A stretch of 64,000 bases of DNA from Pseudomonas cavernae. GTDB lineage: Bacteria; Pseudomonadota; Gammaproteobacteria; Pseudomonadales; Pseudomonadaceae. The stretch lies in NCBI RefSeq assembly GCF_003595175.1, contig NZ_CP032419.1:3720001-3784000 (forward strand). Reading direction: 5' to 3'. The notes beneath the pieces were generated by a model that saw only the letters and a program-made list of their open reading frames with translations, made no database searches and was not told where the DNA came from. Position numbers and translations under genes: made by a program. Of this stretch, positions 52,717 through 61,536 are shown piece after piece; position 1 is the stretch's first letter, and the number at the start of each line of letters is the position of its first letter.

Positions 52717-55143
52717 TCATACCTCGAGCAACGGCTCGGGCTGTTTGCTCGCGACCTGCTGCGCCAGCTGGGCAACCCCCTGCTCAGCCACTGCCGACTT
52801 AACCAAGGGACGCCCCTGGTTGAACCAGGCCGCCAACGCCGGCAACAGGAAGATCGCACCGAACATATTGACCAGGAACATGAAGGCCAGCAGCACACCC
52901 ATGTCAGCCTGGAATTTCAGCGGCGCGAAGGCCCAGGTGCAGACACCGATCGACATGGTCACGGCGGTGAACACGGCAGCGGTGCCGCGCTGACACATGG
53001 CCAAATAGAAGGCATGGCGCAGGTCCTGGCCCTCGGCCATTTCATGCTGGATACGCTCGTACAGATAGATGCCGTAGTCGACCCCGACCCCGACGCCCAA
53101 CGCCATCACCGGCAGGGTCGCGACCTTCAGGCCGATCCCCAGCGTCGCCATCAGGGCATTGCACAGGATGGCCACGATGCCCAGCGGCACCAGGATGCAC
53201 AGCACCGCGCGCAGCGAGCGGAACGTCAGCAGGCAGAACAACGCCACCGAGCAGAACAGCGCAGCCAACATCACCACCTCGGCGCGCTTGACCGCGTCGT
53301 TGGAGGCCGCCATCACGCCGACGTTGCCGCCGGCCAGCTTGAACTCGACGCCGGGCGCCTTGATGTCTCCGATGATGCGCTTGGCCTCATTGACCACATG
53401 GGACACCGTGGCGCCTTCATGGTCATTGAGGAACACCAGGATCTGCATGCGCTGGCAGCCATCGATGACCAGTCCGGAGTCCGGTGAATAGGCCAGCGAA
53501 CCCTGCTGCAATCCACGCGACGAGCCAGGAATGGCGGCCAAACGCGGGTTGCCCTCGTTGTTGCTGGCAATCATTTCCTTGCTCATCCGCGCCACGTTCT
53601 GCACCGACTGCACCCCGGCAACGTTGCGCATCTGGAAGTCGAAGGACTCCACCGCACGCATGACCGCAGGGTTCAGACACGCCTCAGTGATGCCGGGCAC
53701 CTCGAGGAATACCGCCAGCACATCCAAGCCAATGGAGTAGCTGTTGATGATCTTTTCGTTGTCCTGGTTATAGCGCGAATCGGCGCGCAGCTCCGGTGCG
53801 CCGGTACCGATATCACCGACCTCGAGCTGACGCGCCTTGACCACCCCGAAGCCCAGCAGTAACAGGCTAATAGCGAACACCGCCAGCGCCGGGCGTGGCT
53901 CGGCCAGGGCTGACAAGCGCCACCACAGCGGATGCTTGGTCTGCGCGCTGGAGTTGTTGTTGCTGTGCGCCGCAGGCTCCAGATGCAGGTGCGAGATGAT
54001 GATCGGCAACATCATTTTGTTGGTGATGATCATCAGGATCACGCCGATGCAGGCAGTCACTCCCAGCTCATGCACGATCGGAATGTCGATCAGCATGATC
54101 ACCGCAAAGCCCAACGCGTTCATCAGCAGCGCCAGGGAACCCGGGATGAAAATCTTGCAGAAGGCCGCGCGAGCAGCCGCCACCGAGTCGCTGCCGGCCA
54201 GCACATCCTGCTTCCAGGCGTTGGTCATCTGCACCGCATGGGAAACGCCAATGGAGAAGATCAGGAATGGCACCAGGATCGACATCGGATCGATGCCCAA
54301 GCCCAGCAGCGGCAACAGGCCAAGCAACCACACCACCGGCAACAAGGCCACGGCGAGCGCGACCACGGTCAGCTTCAGCGAACGTGAATACAGCCACAGC
54401 AACAGTGCGGTGATCAGGAACGCAACCACGAAGAAACCAATCACCGTGTTCAGCCCTTCGACCACATCGCCGACCAGCTTGGCGAAGCCGACGATATTGA
54501 TCTCGATGTTCTCGCTGTTGTACTTGGCGCGGATCTCTTCCAGGCTCTTGGCAATTTCGACATAGGACACCGGCTTGCCGGTTTTCGGGTCGCGATCCTG
54601 CAGATCGGCGCGGACCATGGCCGATTTCAGATCGTTCGCCAGCAACCGCCCCGTCTGCCCGGCGCGGGCGGCATTGCTGCGCACCTGATCCAGGTCGGCC
54701 GGGGAGCCGGAATATTGCGGCGGCACCACCAAGTCGCCGACATAGCCCTCTTCGGTGATCTCGATGTAGCGCACGTTGGGCGTGAACAGCGAAGTTACGC
54801 TGGGGCGGCTGACGCCGGAGATGAAGAACACATCATCCGTGACCTGCTGCAGGACCTTGAGGAACTCCGGGTTGTAGATATCGCCCTCGCCCTTCCAGTG
54901 CACATTGACCAGCAGGCGGTTGGCACCGGTGAAGACTCGACTGAAATCGAGGAAGTTCAGCATGTACTCATGGCGCACCGGGATCTGTTTGTTGAAGCCC
55001 GGATCGAGACGCACCTGGGTGGCGCTGTAGCCCAGCCCCAGCGTCACGATTACGAACAGGCCCAGCAGCACGCTGCGCTTGGCCATCAGTTGGTCCGCGC
55101 ACCATTCCACGCAGCGCTCCACCCACGTCCTGTTCTGCTTCAT
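52717..55143 (-). CDS. RND-superfamily (MMPL-type) transporter, copy 2
   Basis: 808 residues from ATG 55143, aligned along its whole length with copy 1 and clearly more than three-quarters identical by eye (for example DPGFNKQIPVRHEYMLNFL and ALGVGVGVDYGIYLYERIQHE in both). Two six-helix halves, each with a large periplasmic loop. Main divergence is at the C-terminal tail and around the central linker (EPAAHSNNNSSAQ versus ERSVLNRERVAQQ). It follows its YCF48 partner by ten bases, as in copy 1. Retention of both pairs suggests different substrates or conditions. Confidence 0.87.
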   Translation of the reverse strand: MKQNRTWVERCVEWCADQLMAKRSVLLGLFVIVTLGLGYSATQVRLDPGFNKQIPVRHEYMLNFLDFSRVFTGANRLLVNVHWKGEGDIYNPEFLKVLQQVTDDVFFISGVSRPSVTSLFTPNVRYIEITEEGYVGDLVVPPQYSGSPADLDQVRSNAARAGQTGRLLANDLKSAMVRADLQDRDPKTGKPVSYVEIAKSLEEIRAKYNSENIEINIVGFAKLVGDVVEGLNTVIGFFVVAFLITALLLWLYSRSLKLTVVALAVALLPVVWLLGLLPLLGLGIDPMSILVPFLIFSIGVSHAVQMTNAWKQDVLAGSDSVAAARAAFCKIFIPGSLALLMNALGFAVIMLIDIPIVHELGVTACIGVILMIITNKMMLPIIISHLHLEPAAHSNNNSSAQTKHPLWWRLSALAEPRPALAVFAISLLLLGFGVVKARQLEVGDIGTGAPELRADSRYNQDNEKIINSYSIGLDVLAVFLEVPGITEACLNPAVMRAVESFDFQMRNVAGVQSVQNVARMSKEMIASNNEGNPRLAAIPGSSRGLQQGSLAYSPDSGLVIDGCQRMQILVFLNDHEGATVSHVVNEAKRIIGDIKAPGVEFKLAGGNVGVMAASNDAVKRAEVVMLAALFCSVALFCLLTFRSLRAVLCILVPLGIVAILCNALMATLGIGLKVATLPVMALGVGVGVDYGIYLYERIQHEMAEGQDLRHAFYLAMCQRGTAAVFTAVTMSIGVCTWAFAPLKFQADMGVLLAFMFLVNMFGAIFLLPALAAWFNQGRPLVKSAVAEQGVAQLAQQVASKQPEPLLEV

Positions 55144-55153
55144 CTCCAGCCTC

Positions 55154-56140
55154 TCAATGTCCAACCGCTGCAAGGCTGCCACTGGCACCCTGGAATACAC
55201 CGTGTTCGCCAGCCACCAACACATCCTGGCCATCCAGGACTACGGCGGAGGTCAACGTGCCAAGTCCGGCGCGGTGCGTGATGTCGCGCAATGCGCCGCT
55301 GACGTCGAGACGGACCAAGGTACTTTCGGCCCCGACGATCACCAGGCCAGCGTTACCGGGCAACCGTACATGGCCATAGAGCGGCAGGTTGTTGCCCACC
55401 TCGACCTGCTTCCAGCTGAGGCCGAAGTCCTGGGTCACGAATATGTGCCCACGCATGCCATAGGCCACCCAGCGCTCGGGCGACAGGCGCACGACGCCGA
55501 ACAACGAGCCGTTGTAGAAGGCCGGCAGACTTTCCCAATTGGCCCCGTGATCAACCGAGCGCAGCACCATGCCTTGCTCGCCGACAATCATCTGGCGGCC
55601 ATCGTGACCACCATCCATGCCATTCAGGTGGTAACCGTCGACCGATACTTCGCGCTGCAACCAGCTAAGCCCGCCATCAGTCGATTCGAGGTACTTGCCG
55701 TTGCTGCCGAAAGCCGCCACATGCCGCTCGTCATCCGCCCACACACCCAGCAGCGGCTCGGCCCGCTCGACGTCGTAACGAACCTCTTGCCAGGTCTTGC
55801 CCGCATCTTGCGAACGCAGGATCCAGCCGTCGTTACCGACCACCACCAGCACCGACGGGGTCAACGCGACCACACCGGTAAGCGTGGCATCGCGCTGCTT
55901 GGACAGTTGCGCTTGCTGCCAGGATTTGCCCTGATCGGCGCTGAGCAGAATGGTGCCGCGCTCGCCAACCGCGACCAGCTGCTGGTCGTTGGCGAGCATG
56001 TCGTTGATTTGCACGCGGTCGGTATGCAGCACGGTCGCCGCCATGGGCGCAGGGCTGCGAGGAGCAAAGGCGTATACGACAGTCACCATGACAATGGCGC
56101 TCATGGCATATCCGATCAGCTGGCGCATGACGGACTCCAT
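55154..56140 (-). CDS. YCF48/BNR-repeat propeller protein, membrane anchored, copy 2
   Basis: 328 residues from ATG 56140, identical in length to copy 1 and beginning in the same way (MESVMRQLIGY versus MEAIMRSLIAY). An N-terminal anchor, then BNR units ADQGKSWQQ, QDAGKTWQE, TDGGLSWLQ, VDHGANWES and QDFGLSWKQ. The reading frame continues to 56284, but the added residues lack the anchor at their start and cover operator h. Expected to work as the periplasmic partner of the RND protein encoded ten bases downstream. Confidence 0.87.
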   Translation of the reverse strand: MESVMRQLIGYAMSAIVMVTVVYAFAPRSPAPMAATVLHTDRVQINDMLANDQQLVAVGERGTILLSADQGKSWQQAQLSKQRDATLTGVVALTPSVLVVVGNDGWILRSQDAGKTWQEVRYDVERAEPLLGVWADDERHVAAFGSNGKYLESTDGGLSWLQREVSVDGYHLNGMDGGHDGRQMIVGEQGMVLRSVDHGANWESLPAFYNGSLFGVVRLSPERWVAYGMRGHIFVTQDFGLSWKQVEVGNNLPLYGHVRLPGNAGLVIVGAESTLVRLDVSGALRDITHRAGLGTLTSAVVLDGQDVLVAGEHGVFQGASGSLAAVGH

Positions 56141-56277
56141 GGCGCGGCAGGTAAGCGCACGACTGGCTTCATGCTCGCGATCCTCTGATTTTGTTTTTGT
56201 TCTCATGTCGGGATGTTTCAGGGTTTGGCACACCCGAAGACACAGACTGGCAACGATCATCCGACCGTCCCGCCCCT

Positions 56278-56299
56278 CCAACATCGTCCATATGGGTTA
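56278..56299 (-). promoter_or_regulatory. Cluster operator dyad, site h (upstream of YCF48/RND copy 2)
   Basis: Minus strand reads TAACCC-ATAT-GGACGATGTTGG. The left arm is weakened and the right arm intact. It ends 137 bases from the start codon, the same spacing as site b. Confidence 0.6.
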
Positions 56300-56428
56300 T
56301 TCCAGAGCGGTCGCTGCCGGCGCAGCAGCATGGCCCGCGTCACCCAGAGCAGATTGACGGCGTACAGGCGGTCGATGCGTCGACGCTATACGGCCGACGA
56401 CTGCACTGAAAGGGAGGCAAGTTTCAGC

Positions 56429-56448
56429 TAGTCCAACTGGACGATGCC
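56429..56448 (+). promoter_or_regulatory. Cluster operator dyad, site i (upstream of surE)
   Basis: Plus strand reads TAGTCC-AACT-GGACGATGCC. Oriented toward surE, whose start is 268 bases away. A second palindrome GTGACTA-CA-TAGTCAC (56461-56476) lies 12 bases downstream. Confidence 0.65.
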
Positions 56449-56715
56449 GAGCCTTTTTCCGTGACTACATAGTCACGCGCACTCGACTCCCCAAGCCTGA
56501 GTTGCAGGTCGGGCTGACCCCGACCTTGGCAAAGGACGCTATGACAATAACAACCATCAGGCTCGGCGCTTTGCAGTTCTTGCGCGCGAGTAGCCGGGCT
56601 GCCCGGCAGAAGTCGATGTCCCTCGCCCACCCTGCAAGACCGTAACAGGCGTTCGACATCCGAATGCCGTCCATCCCGGTGGGCGGCGCCCTTTGGCATA
56701 ACGGAGACAACAACA

Positions 56716-57705
56716 ATGAAACAGCTGTTAGCCGCCTCACTGGCCGTGGCCGGTTTTGCTCTGACCCAGCCGGCCCAGGCCCTGAATATCATGCTGACCA
56801 ACGACGACGGCTGCCGTGCGCCGGGGATCAACGCCGTGTATCAGGCGCTGGTCGGCGCCGGCCACCAGGTCACCCTGGTCGGCCCGCTGTACGACAGCAG
56901 CGGCATAAGCGCCGCCAGCGCGGTCACTCCCGGACAGGCCTTGTCCGTGACCGAACTGGCGCCCGGCAAGTTCTGCGTCGGCCCGCCGGCAGGCTACACC
57001 CCGCCAGCCGGCAAGACCTCGGCGATCGGCACCCCGGTGGATGCGGTCAACGTCGGTCTCGGCCTGCTGCTCAAGGACAACCCACCGGACCTGGTGGTCT
57101 CCGGGACCAACTTCGGCGAGAACGTCGGCCCGACGTCGCAAATGTCCGGCACGGTGAACGCTGCGGTGCGCGCCATGTTCAAGGGCGTGCCGGCGGTGGC
57201 GGTATCCACTGAGTTCGACATGGAGCTGTATCTGCAGGACCGGCAGGCCGGCTTCCTGAAGACCCAGAATGCGCTGGACGATACGGCCAACTTTGCGGTC
57301 AAGGTGATCGAGAAGGCCAGCGCTGCCGGAGCCCATGCCAAGAAAATCTGCGAGAAGAGCAAGGGCAAAGCCGAGCCCTTCTGCGAGCTGAACGTACTCG
57401 GCTTGCCAGGCACTACCGGGTTGAGCATCAACTACCCGGCCCGCGAAGCCGCCGAGGTGACAGGCGTCAGCTATGCGCCGATCGGCGACTGGGGCATGTG
57501 GAACTTCACCCCGCAACGCGGCGCGGACGGCGTGGTGCGGCTCAACCTGACGGCACCAACGACTCCGACCGCGGCCCAACAGCAATCCGATGCCTATCAG
57601 CTCTCGTTGGGCAAGGCGGTGATCACCGTAATCGACGGCAATATGACCGCAGCACCCGCGCAGCAGGCGCAGGCCGAGCAGATCCTCAAAGGCCTGGAAC
57701 CCTGA
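56716..57705 (+). CDS. surE: Secreted SurE-type phosphatase/5'-nucleotidase
   Basis: 329 residues with a signal peptide (cleavage after AQA near 22) followed by the SurE fold. LNIMLTNDDGCRAPGINAVYQAL holds the metal-binding DD pair, and VVSGTNFGENVG holds the conserved Ser/Asn. Cytosolic SurE is about 250 residues; this one has extra segments, including a Cys-containing insertion around 205-230 (KKICEKSKGKAEPFCE). It probably hydrolyses phosphate monoesters in the periplasm or outside the cell. GGAGACAAC precedes ATG 56716. It is the only plus-strand gene of the cluster's right end and has an operator dyad. Confidence 0.85.
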   Translation: MKQLLAASLAVAGFALTQPAQALNIMLTNDDGCRAPGINAVYQALVGAGHQVTLVGPLYDSSGISAASAVTPGQALSVTELAPGKFCVGPPAGYTPPAGKTSAIGTPVDAVNVGLGLLLKDNPPDLVVSGTNFGENVGPTSQMSGTVNAAVRAMFKGVPAVAVSTEFDMELYLQDRQAGFLKTQNALDDTANFAVKVIEKASAAGAHAKKICEKSKGKAEPFCELNVLGLPGTTGLSINYPAREAAEVTGVSYAPIGDWGMWNFTPQRGADGVVRLNLTAPTTPTAAQQQSDAYQLSLGKAVITVIDGNMTAAPAQQAQAEQILKGLEP

Positions 57706-57718
57706 TTTAGTCGATATG

Positions 57719-57755
57719 AAAAACGCCCCCTTCCCTGTTGAAGCGGGGCGTTTTT
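57719..57755 (+). terminator. Rho-independent terminator after surE
   Basis: The stem AAACGCCCC/GGGGCGTTTTT with a loop of about 15 bases is followed by ATTG. It starts 14 bases after the stop codon. Confidence 0.88.
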
Positions 57756-57823
57756 ATTGTCATCAAGGATTGGACACGCCCAACTGCATTCTGGTCTCCA
57801 GCAGAAAACCCGATTCCGGTTAA

Positions 57824-57876
57824 GAACCAGTTTTAAACGCGGCAGGGCTGACCCGCAGCAGGTCGTAGGCAGGCTC
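57824..57876 (+). mobile_element. Short deleted copy (D) of the TTA-flanked element
   Basis: GAACCAGTTTTAAACGC...GCAGCAGGTCGTAGGCAGGCTC keeps about 40 bases of the right part of copy B and a stub of the left end. It abuts the stop codon (TAG, minus strand, 57878-57876) of the SnoaL-like gene. Confidence 0.55.
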
Positions 57877-58337
57877 TACGCAATGACCGGGGCTGGCGCC
57901 TGATGCTGACCACAGACTTCGGAAATAATCCGCGACTGCGTGGCCACGATCTTCCACTGCCCCTCGATGCGGCGGTAACGGTCCTGGTAGATGACACCCA
58001 ACTGCCGCGTGCTGCCGGTCTCTGCATCCAGGTTGAAGTAACTGAGCGCCCAGCGCGCCTGCGCCTCGTCTTCGCTCAACAAGTCGATTTCCGGGTTGGC
58101 GCCGTGGTGGCTGTCTATTACGCGCGGCTGGCAGGCCAGGCGGCTGTACAACTCGATGAAATCATCGCGGTTATCGAAACAGCCTAAAGGCCCGTAATCG
58201 ATCACCACCGGTCCTTCGGCAAAACACTCCCGAATACGCTCGACCTCCTTGAGGTCGCAGGCGTTCAGATAGCGATGTTTCAGTTGGCGAATGGCTTCCA
58301 ATGCTTCAAGCCGGGCGATGCGCTGTTCCAGGTCCAT
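57876..58337 (-). CDS. SnoaL/NTF2-like protein
   Basis: 153 residues from ATG 58337 (GGGGGAG upstream). It has the cone-shaped NTF2-like layout, starting with a helix LEQRIARLEALEAIRQLKHRYLNACD and ending in strands GVIYQDRYRRIEGQWKIVATQSRI. Such proteins include ring isomerases and dehydratases (ketosteroid isomerase and scytalone dehydratase types) as well as non-enzymes. In a suspected steroid cluster an isomerase or hydratase role is attractive, but the residues I can see do not decide it. It is the last gene of the right-hand minus-strand series. Confidence 0.72.
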   Translation of the reverse strand: MDLEQRIARLEALEAIRQLKHRYLNACDLKEVERIRECFAEGPVVIDYGPLGCFDNRDDFIELYSRLACQPRVIDSHHGANPEIDLLSEDEAQARWALSYFNLDAETGSTRQLGVIYQDRYRRIEGQWKIVATQSRIISEVCGQHQAPAPVIA

Positions 58338-58359
58338 AACTCCCCCTTGTGCTACTGCC

Positions 58360-59241
58360 TTAACTGACCCGCGCCGGATGCACCGTTCTCGGCGCGCCCA
58401 ACATCTCGCGCCAGGACGGTGGCTGGCGATCACCTGCGTCACGGATGCCGTAACGCAGCGCCAACTCGGCACTGATCAAGGTTTGCCCGGACACACTGGC
58501 CAGCTCGGGATCACGCCACAGGGCGTGGATGATCCGCCCAGTGAATTGCGGGGTTTCCGCCATCGCCAGAAATTGCTCGTAGTCGTCATCGCGACCTGCG
58601 CTGGCCAGTTCGGTACGCTGGGTCAACTGCGGTCCCAGCCACAAGGACACCGCAGCGACGCCCTGCCCCTCGAAGTCCACCGCCATGTCCGCGGCCATCT
58701 TGTCGCAACCGGCCTTTTGCGCCCCGTACGCCGGGCCGTGCATATAGCAGCCGCCGCCGAAGGAGGAGGTAAAGGCGATCAGGCCCTGTTGAGCCTTGAG
58801 CAGCAAGGGTGCGGCGTAATAGCTCGCCACATAGGCCGAGCGCAGCCCCACCTGCAGAATGTCGGACTGCGCCAACGGCTTGGCCCAGAACGGGCCAGGC
58901 TCGATCAGCGAGTCATCGATGTAGACCGCGTTGTTGACCAGTACATCGAGATGCCCTTGTTCGCGCTCGATACGCGCCAAGAGCGCCTGCACCTGGGCAT
59001 CATCGCCATGGTCACAGAGCACCGCGATCCCCTGCCCACCGGCATCGGTCACCGCTTGCGCGCTGTCGAATACCGTTCCATGCAGAATCTCGCCGCGAAA
59101 CCGACTGGCGCCCTCGCGCGCACTGCGTCCGGTGACGTACACCGTCATCCCGGCAGCGCCCAATGCCTGCGCAATGCCCTGCCCGACACCACGACTGGCG
59201 CCTGTAACCAGGGCCACGCCCTGCGTTTTGCCTGCGTGCAT
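58360..59241 (-). CDS. Short-chain dehydrogenase/reductase (DHRS1-like)
   Basis: 293 residues from ATG 59241 (AAGGAAA seven bases upstream; the ATG at 59274 has none). TGASRGVG at 13-20, NNAVY near 95, and an active-site YGAQK in place of the standard YxxxK surroundings. The long C-terminal tail and the LWLGPQLTQR segment recall DHRS1-type SDRs. Substrate unknown. It is separated by 177 bases, with a repeat, from the upstream SDR and by 22 bases from the SnoaL-like gene. Confidence 0.8.
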   Translation of the reverse strand: MHAGKTQGVALVTGASRGVGQGIAQALGAAGMTVYVTGRSAREGASRFRGEILHGTVFDSAQAVTDAGGQGIAVLCDHGDDAQVQALLARIEREQGHLDVLVNNAVYIDDSLIEPGPFWAKPLAQSDILQVGLRSAYVASYYAAPLLLKAQQGLIAFTSSFGGGCYMHGPAYGAQKAGCDKMAADMAVDFEGQGVAAVSLWLGPQLTQRTELASAGRDDDYEQFLAMAETPQFTGRIIHALWRDPELASVSGQTLISAELALRYGIRDAGDRQPPSWREMLGAPRTVHPARVS

Positions 59242-59315
59242 CAGTATTTCCTTTTCTGCCTGGAGTCGGGACATCTGTCGGTGCCAGAACGCAGCAGCGC
59301 CGGTCTTGGCCCAGC

Positions 59316-59390
59316 GGTGGAAAATGCTTCGCAGTTTTCCACCCTACGCCAGCGTTCAGGCAGGGTGGATAACGCTGTGCTTATCCACCA
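59316..59390. repeat. Palindromic repeat (GTGGAAAA/TTTTCCAC with GGTGGATAA)
   Basis: GGTGGAAAATGCTTCGCAGTTTTCCACC (split hairpin), then CAGGGTGGATAACGC and TTATCCACC in the 177-base gap between two SDR genes. Confidence 0.7.
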
Positions 59391-59418
59391 TTACACCGGA
59401 GAGACTTGGAGCAGACGC

Positions 59419-60297
59419 TTAGGAACCCCAGACCTTCTGCGCCTTGGGCGCTTCGGCGAGGATGGCGTCGACGGCCGCGCCGACTTCGCCGACTTGCCAC
59501 TGCGCGCCCTTATCGCGGGTCACGCCGGTGCGCCAGCCGTCGCCCAGGGAGATCCGCCCGCCCTGGCTCTCGAACACCTGACCGGTGACGTGCTTGGACT
59601 GGCTGCTGCCCAGCCACACCACCAGCGGTGCGACGTTCTCCGCCGCCCAGGCGTCGAAGCTGTCGTCCTCGGGCTTCTTCACCACGTCCGGCATCGCACT
59701 CTCGGTCATCGAGGTACGCGCCGCCGGGGCCAGGGCGTTGGCGGTGACGCCATAGCGCGCCAGTTCGGCGGCCTGCACCAGGGTCAGCGAGGCGATGCCG
59801 CCCTTGGCTGCGGAATAGTTGGACTGCCCCACCGAACCTTGCAGGCCGGCGCCGGAGCTGGTGTTGATGATCCGCGCGTCCACCGGCGTGCCGGCCTTGG
59901 CCTGGTCGCGCCAGCGGCGGCCGAGGATATTGGCCAGGCAATAGTGGCCCTTGAGGTGCACGCGCATCACCAGGTCCCAGTCCTCTTCGGACAGGCTGAT
60001 GAACATGCGGTCACGCAGGATGCCGGCGTTGTTGACCAGCACATGCACTTCACCGAAGGCCGCCAGGGCGGCATCGACGATGCGTTGCGCGGACTCCAGG
60101 GTGGTGATGTCGTCGTCGTTGGCGATGGCCTGGCCACCGGCCGCGCGGATCTCGCCGGCGACGTCTTCGGCGGCATCGCGACGGATGTCGTTGACCAGCA
60201 CATTGCCACCCTCGGCGGCGAACGCCAGGGCATAGGCGCGGCCCAAGCCGCCGCCGGCGCCGGTGATGATCACGGTGCGACCGTTACAAATTCCCAT
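59419..60297 (-). CDS. SDR of the 17-beta-HSD4/MFE-2 type ((3R)-hydroxyacyl-CoA dehydrogenase)
   Basis: 292 residues from ATG 60297 (AGGAG nine bases upstream). TGAGGGLGRAYALAFAAEG near 12-30, NNAGILRDRMF, INTSSGAGLQGSVGQSNYSAAKGG with catalytic Tyr and Lys, and NALAPAARTSMTE all follow the dehydrogenase part of peroxisomal multifunctional enzyme 2 and the actinobacterial steroid side-chain enzyme Hsd4A. It should oxidise a 3-hydroxyacyl-CoA to the 3-oxo form that the thiolase encoded just upstream then cleaves. Confidence 0.85.
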   Translation of the reverse strand: MGICNGRTVIITGAGGGLGRAYALAFAAEGGNVLVNDIRRDAAEDVAGEIRAAGGQAIANDDDITTLESAQRIVDAALAAFGEVHVLVNNAGILRDRMFISLSEEDWDLVMRVHLKGHYCLANILGRRWRDQAKAGTPVDARIINTSSGAGLQGSVGQSNYSAAKGGIASLTLVQAAELARYGVTANALAPAARTSMTESAMPDVVKKPEDDSFDAWAAENVAPLVVWLGSSQSKHVTGQVFESQGGRISLGDGWRTGVTRDKGAQWQVGEVGAAVDAILAEAPKAQKVWGS

Positions 60298-60326
60298 GCT
60301 GCGTACTCCTATTCGGTATTGGAGGC

Positions 60327-60358
60327 TGATGGGTATCGCTGCGCTCAACCCATCCTAC
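60327..60358. repeat. Half copy of the GGATGGGTTGAGC repeat
   Basis: GATGGGTATCGCTGCGCTCAACCCATCCTAC matches the right arm of the repeat at 6206-6288. It sits in an 84-base gap between operon genes. Confidence 0.75.
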
Positions 60359-60381
60359 AAAGCCACACCGCGGTGGCTGTC

Positions 60382-61533
60382 CTAAAGTCGTTCAATAATG
60401 CTGACGTTGGCCTGTCCACCGCCTTCGCACATGGTCTGCAAGCCATAACGGCCGCCGGTGCGCTCCAGCTCGTGCAGCAGCGTGGTCATCAGCCGCGCGC
60501 CGGTGGCGCCCAGTGGGTGGCCGAGGGCGATGGCGCCGCCGTTGACGTTGGTCTTGGCCGGGTCGTAATCCAGTTCCTTGGCCCAGGCCATGACCACCGA
60601 AGCGAAGGCCTCGTTGATCTCCACCAGGTCGATGTCGTTCATGTGCATGCCGGCTTTCTTCAGCGCCGCGCGGGTGGCCGCGATCGGGGCGGTGAGGTGC
60701 CAGATCGGGTCGTCACCGAGCACCGAGAGGTGGTGGATGCGTGCCCGCGGGGTCAGGTTGTAGCGCTTGAGCGCCGCTTCCGAGACCACCAGCAAGGCCG
60801 CCGAGGCATCGCAGGTCTGGCTCGACACCGCTGCGGTGATCGACGGGTACTCGCTGCCCACCGGCTCCAGGCTGGCCATTTTCTCCAGGCTGCTGACCCG
60901 CGGGGTTTCGTCGAAGTCGAGGCCTTCGCAGGCGACGATCTCACGGGCGAAGCGCCCGCCCTCGGCAGCTGCCAGCGCGCGGCGATGGCTTTCCAGAGAG
61001 AACACTTCCATCTGCTCGCGGCTGAGCTGCCAGTGATCGGCGATGCGCTGGGCCGCGTAGAACTGGTTGACCGGCTGGTTGCCAAAGCGCGCCTGCCAGC
61101 CCTTGCTGCCGGAGAACGGATCGGCGAAACCCAGTGGCTGGCCGGCGAGCATCGCCGAGGAAATCGGGATCTGCGTCATGGTCTGCACGCCGCCGACCGC
61201 CACCACGTCCTGCATGCCGCTCATCACCGCCTGCGCGGCGAAATGCACGGCCTGCTGCGAAGAACCGCACTGGCGGTCCACCGTGGTGCCCGGCACATTC
61301 AGCGGCAGGCCGGCGGCCAGCCAGCTGGTGCGGGCGATGTCGCCGGCTTGCGAACCAATGGTGTCGACGCAACCGAAGATCACGTCGTCATAGTCTTCGC
61401 CCGGAATCCCGTTGCGTTCGACCAGTGCCTTCAATACATGGGCGCCGAGGTCGATGGCGTGGACATGGGCCAGGCTGCCCTTGCGCTTGCCGGTGGGGCT
61501 GCGCAGGGCGTCGACGATATAGGCTTGGGGCAT
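60382..61533 (-). CDS. Thiolase (FadA5/FadA6-like acetyl-CoA acyltransferase)
   Basis: 383 residues with catalytic C89 (DRQCGSSQQ), H339 ([10 protein letters not shown]) and C369 (CEGGGQ). The [10 protein letters not shown] and QTMCEGGG variants are those of thiolases that take bulky substrates in steroid catabolism, and differ from the DRMCASG/CIGGGMG form of the thiolase at 43165. Only three bases separate it from the acyl-CoA dehydrogenase upstream. With the dehydrogenases, hydratase and SDR around it, it completes a beta-oxidation round. Confidence 0.88.
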   Translation of the reverse strand: MPQAYIVDALRSPTGKRKGSLAHVHAIDLGAHVLKALVERNGIPGEDYDDVIFGCVDTIGSQAGDIARTSWLAAGLPLNVPGTTVDRQCGSSQQAVHFAAQAVMSGMQDVVAVGGVQTMTQIPISSAMLAGQPLGFADPFSGSKGWQARFGNQPVNQFYAAQRIADHWQLSREQMEVFSLESHRRALAAAEGGRFAREIVACEGLDFDETPRVSSLEKMASLEPVGSEYPSITAAVSSQTCDASAALLVVSEAALKRYNLTPRARIHHLSVLGDDPIWHLTAPIAATRAALKKAGMHMNDIDLVEINEAFASVVMAWAKELDYDPAKTNVNGGAIALGHPLGATGARLMTTLLHELERTGGRYGLQTMCEGGGQANVSIIERL

Positions 61534-61536
61534 GAC

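Noticed and set aside
6206..60358. Palindromic repeats as genes or attachment sites
   Set aside because: The repeat families (GTTCCCACG, GTAGGGTGGGTTAGCC, CTCTCCC types) have no coding capacity or integrase association; they are annotated as repeats only.
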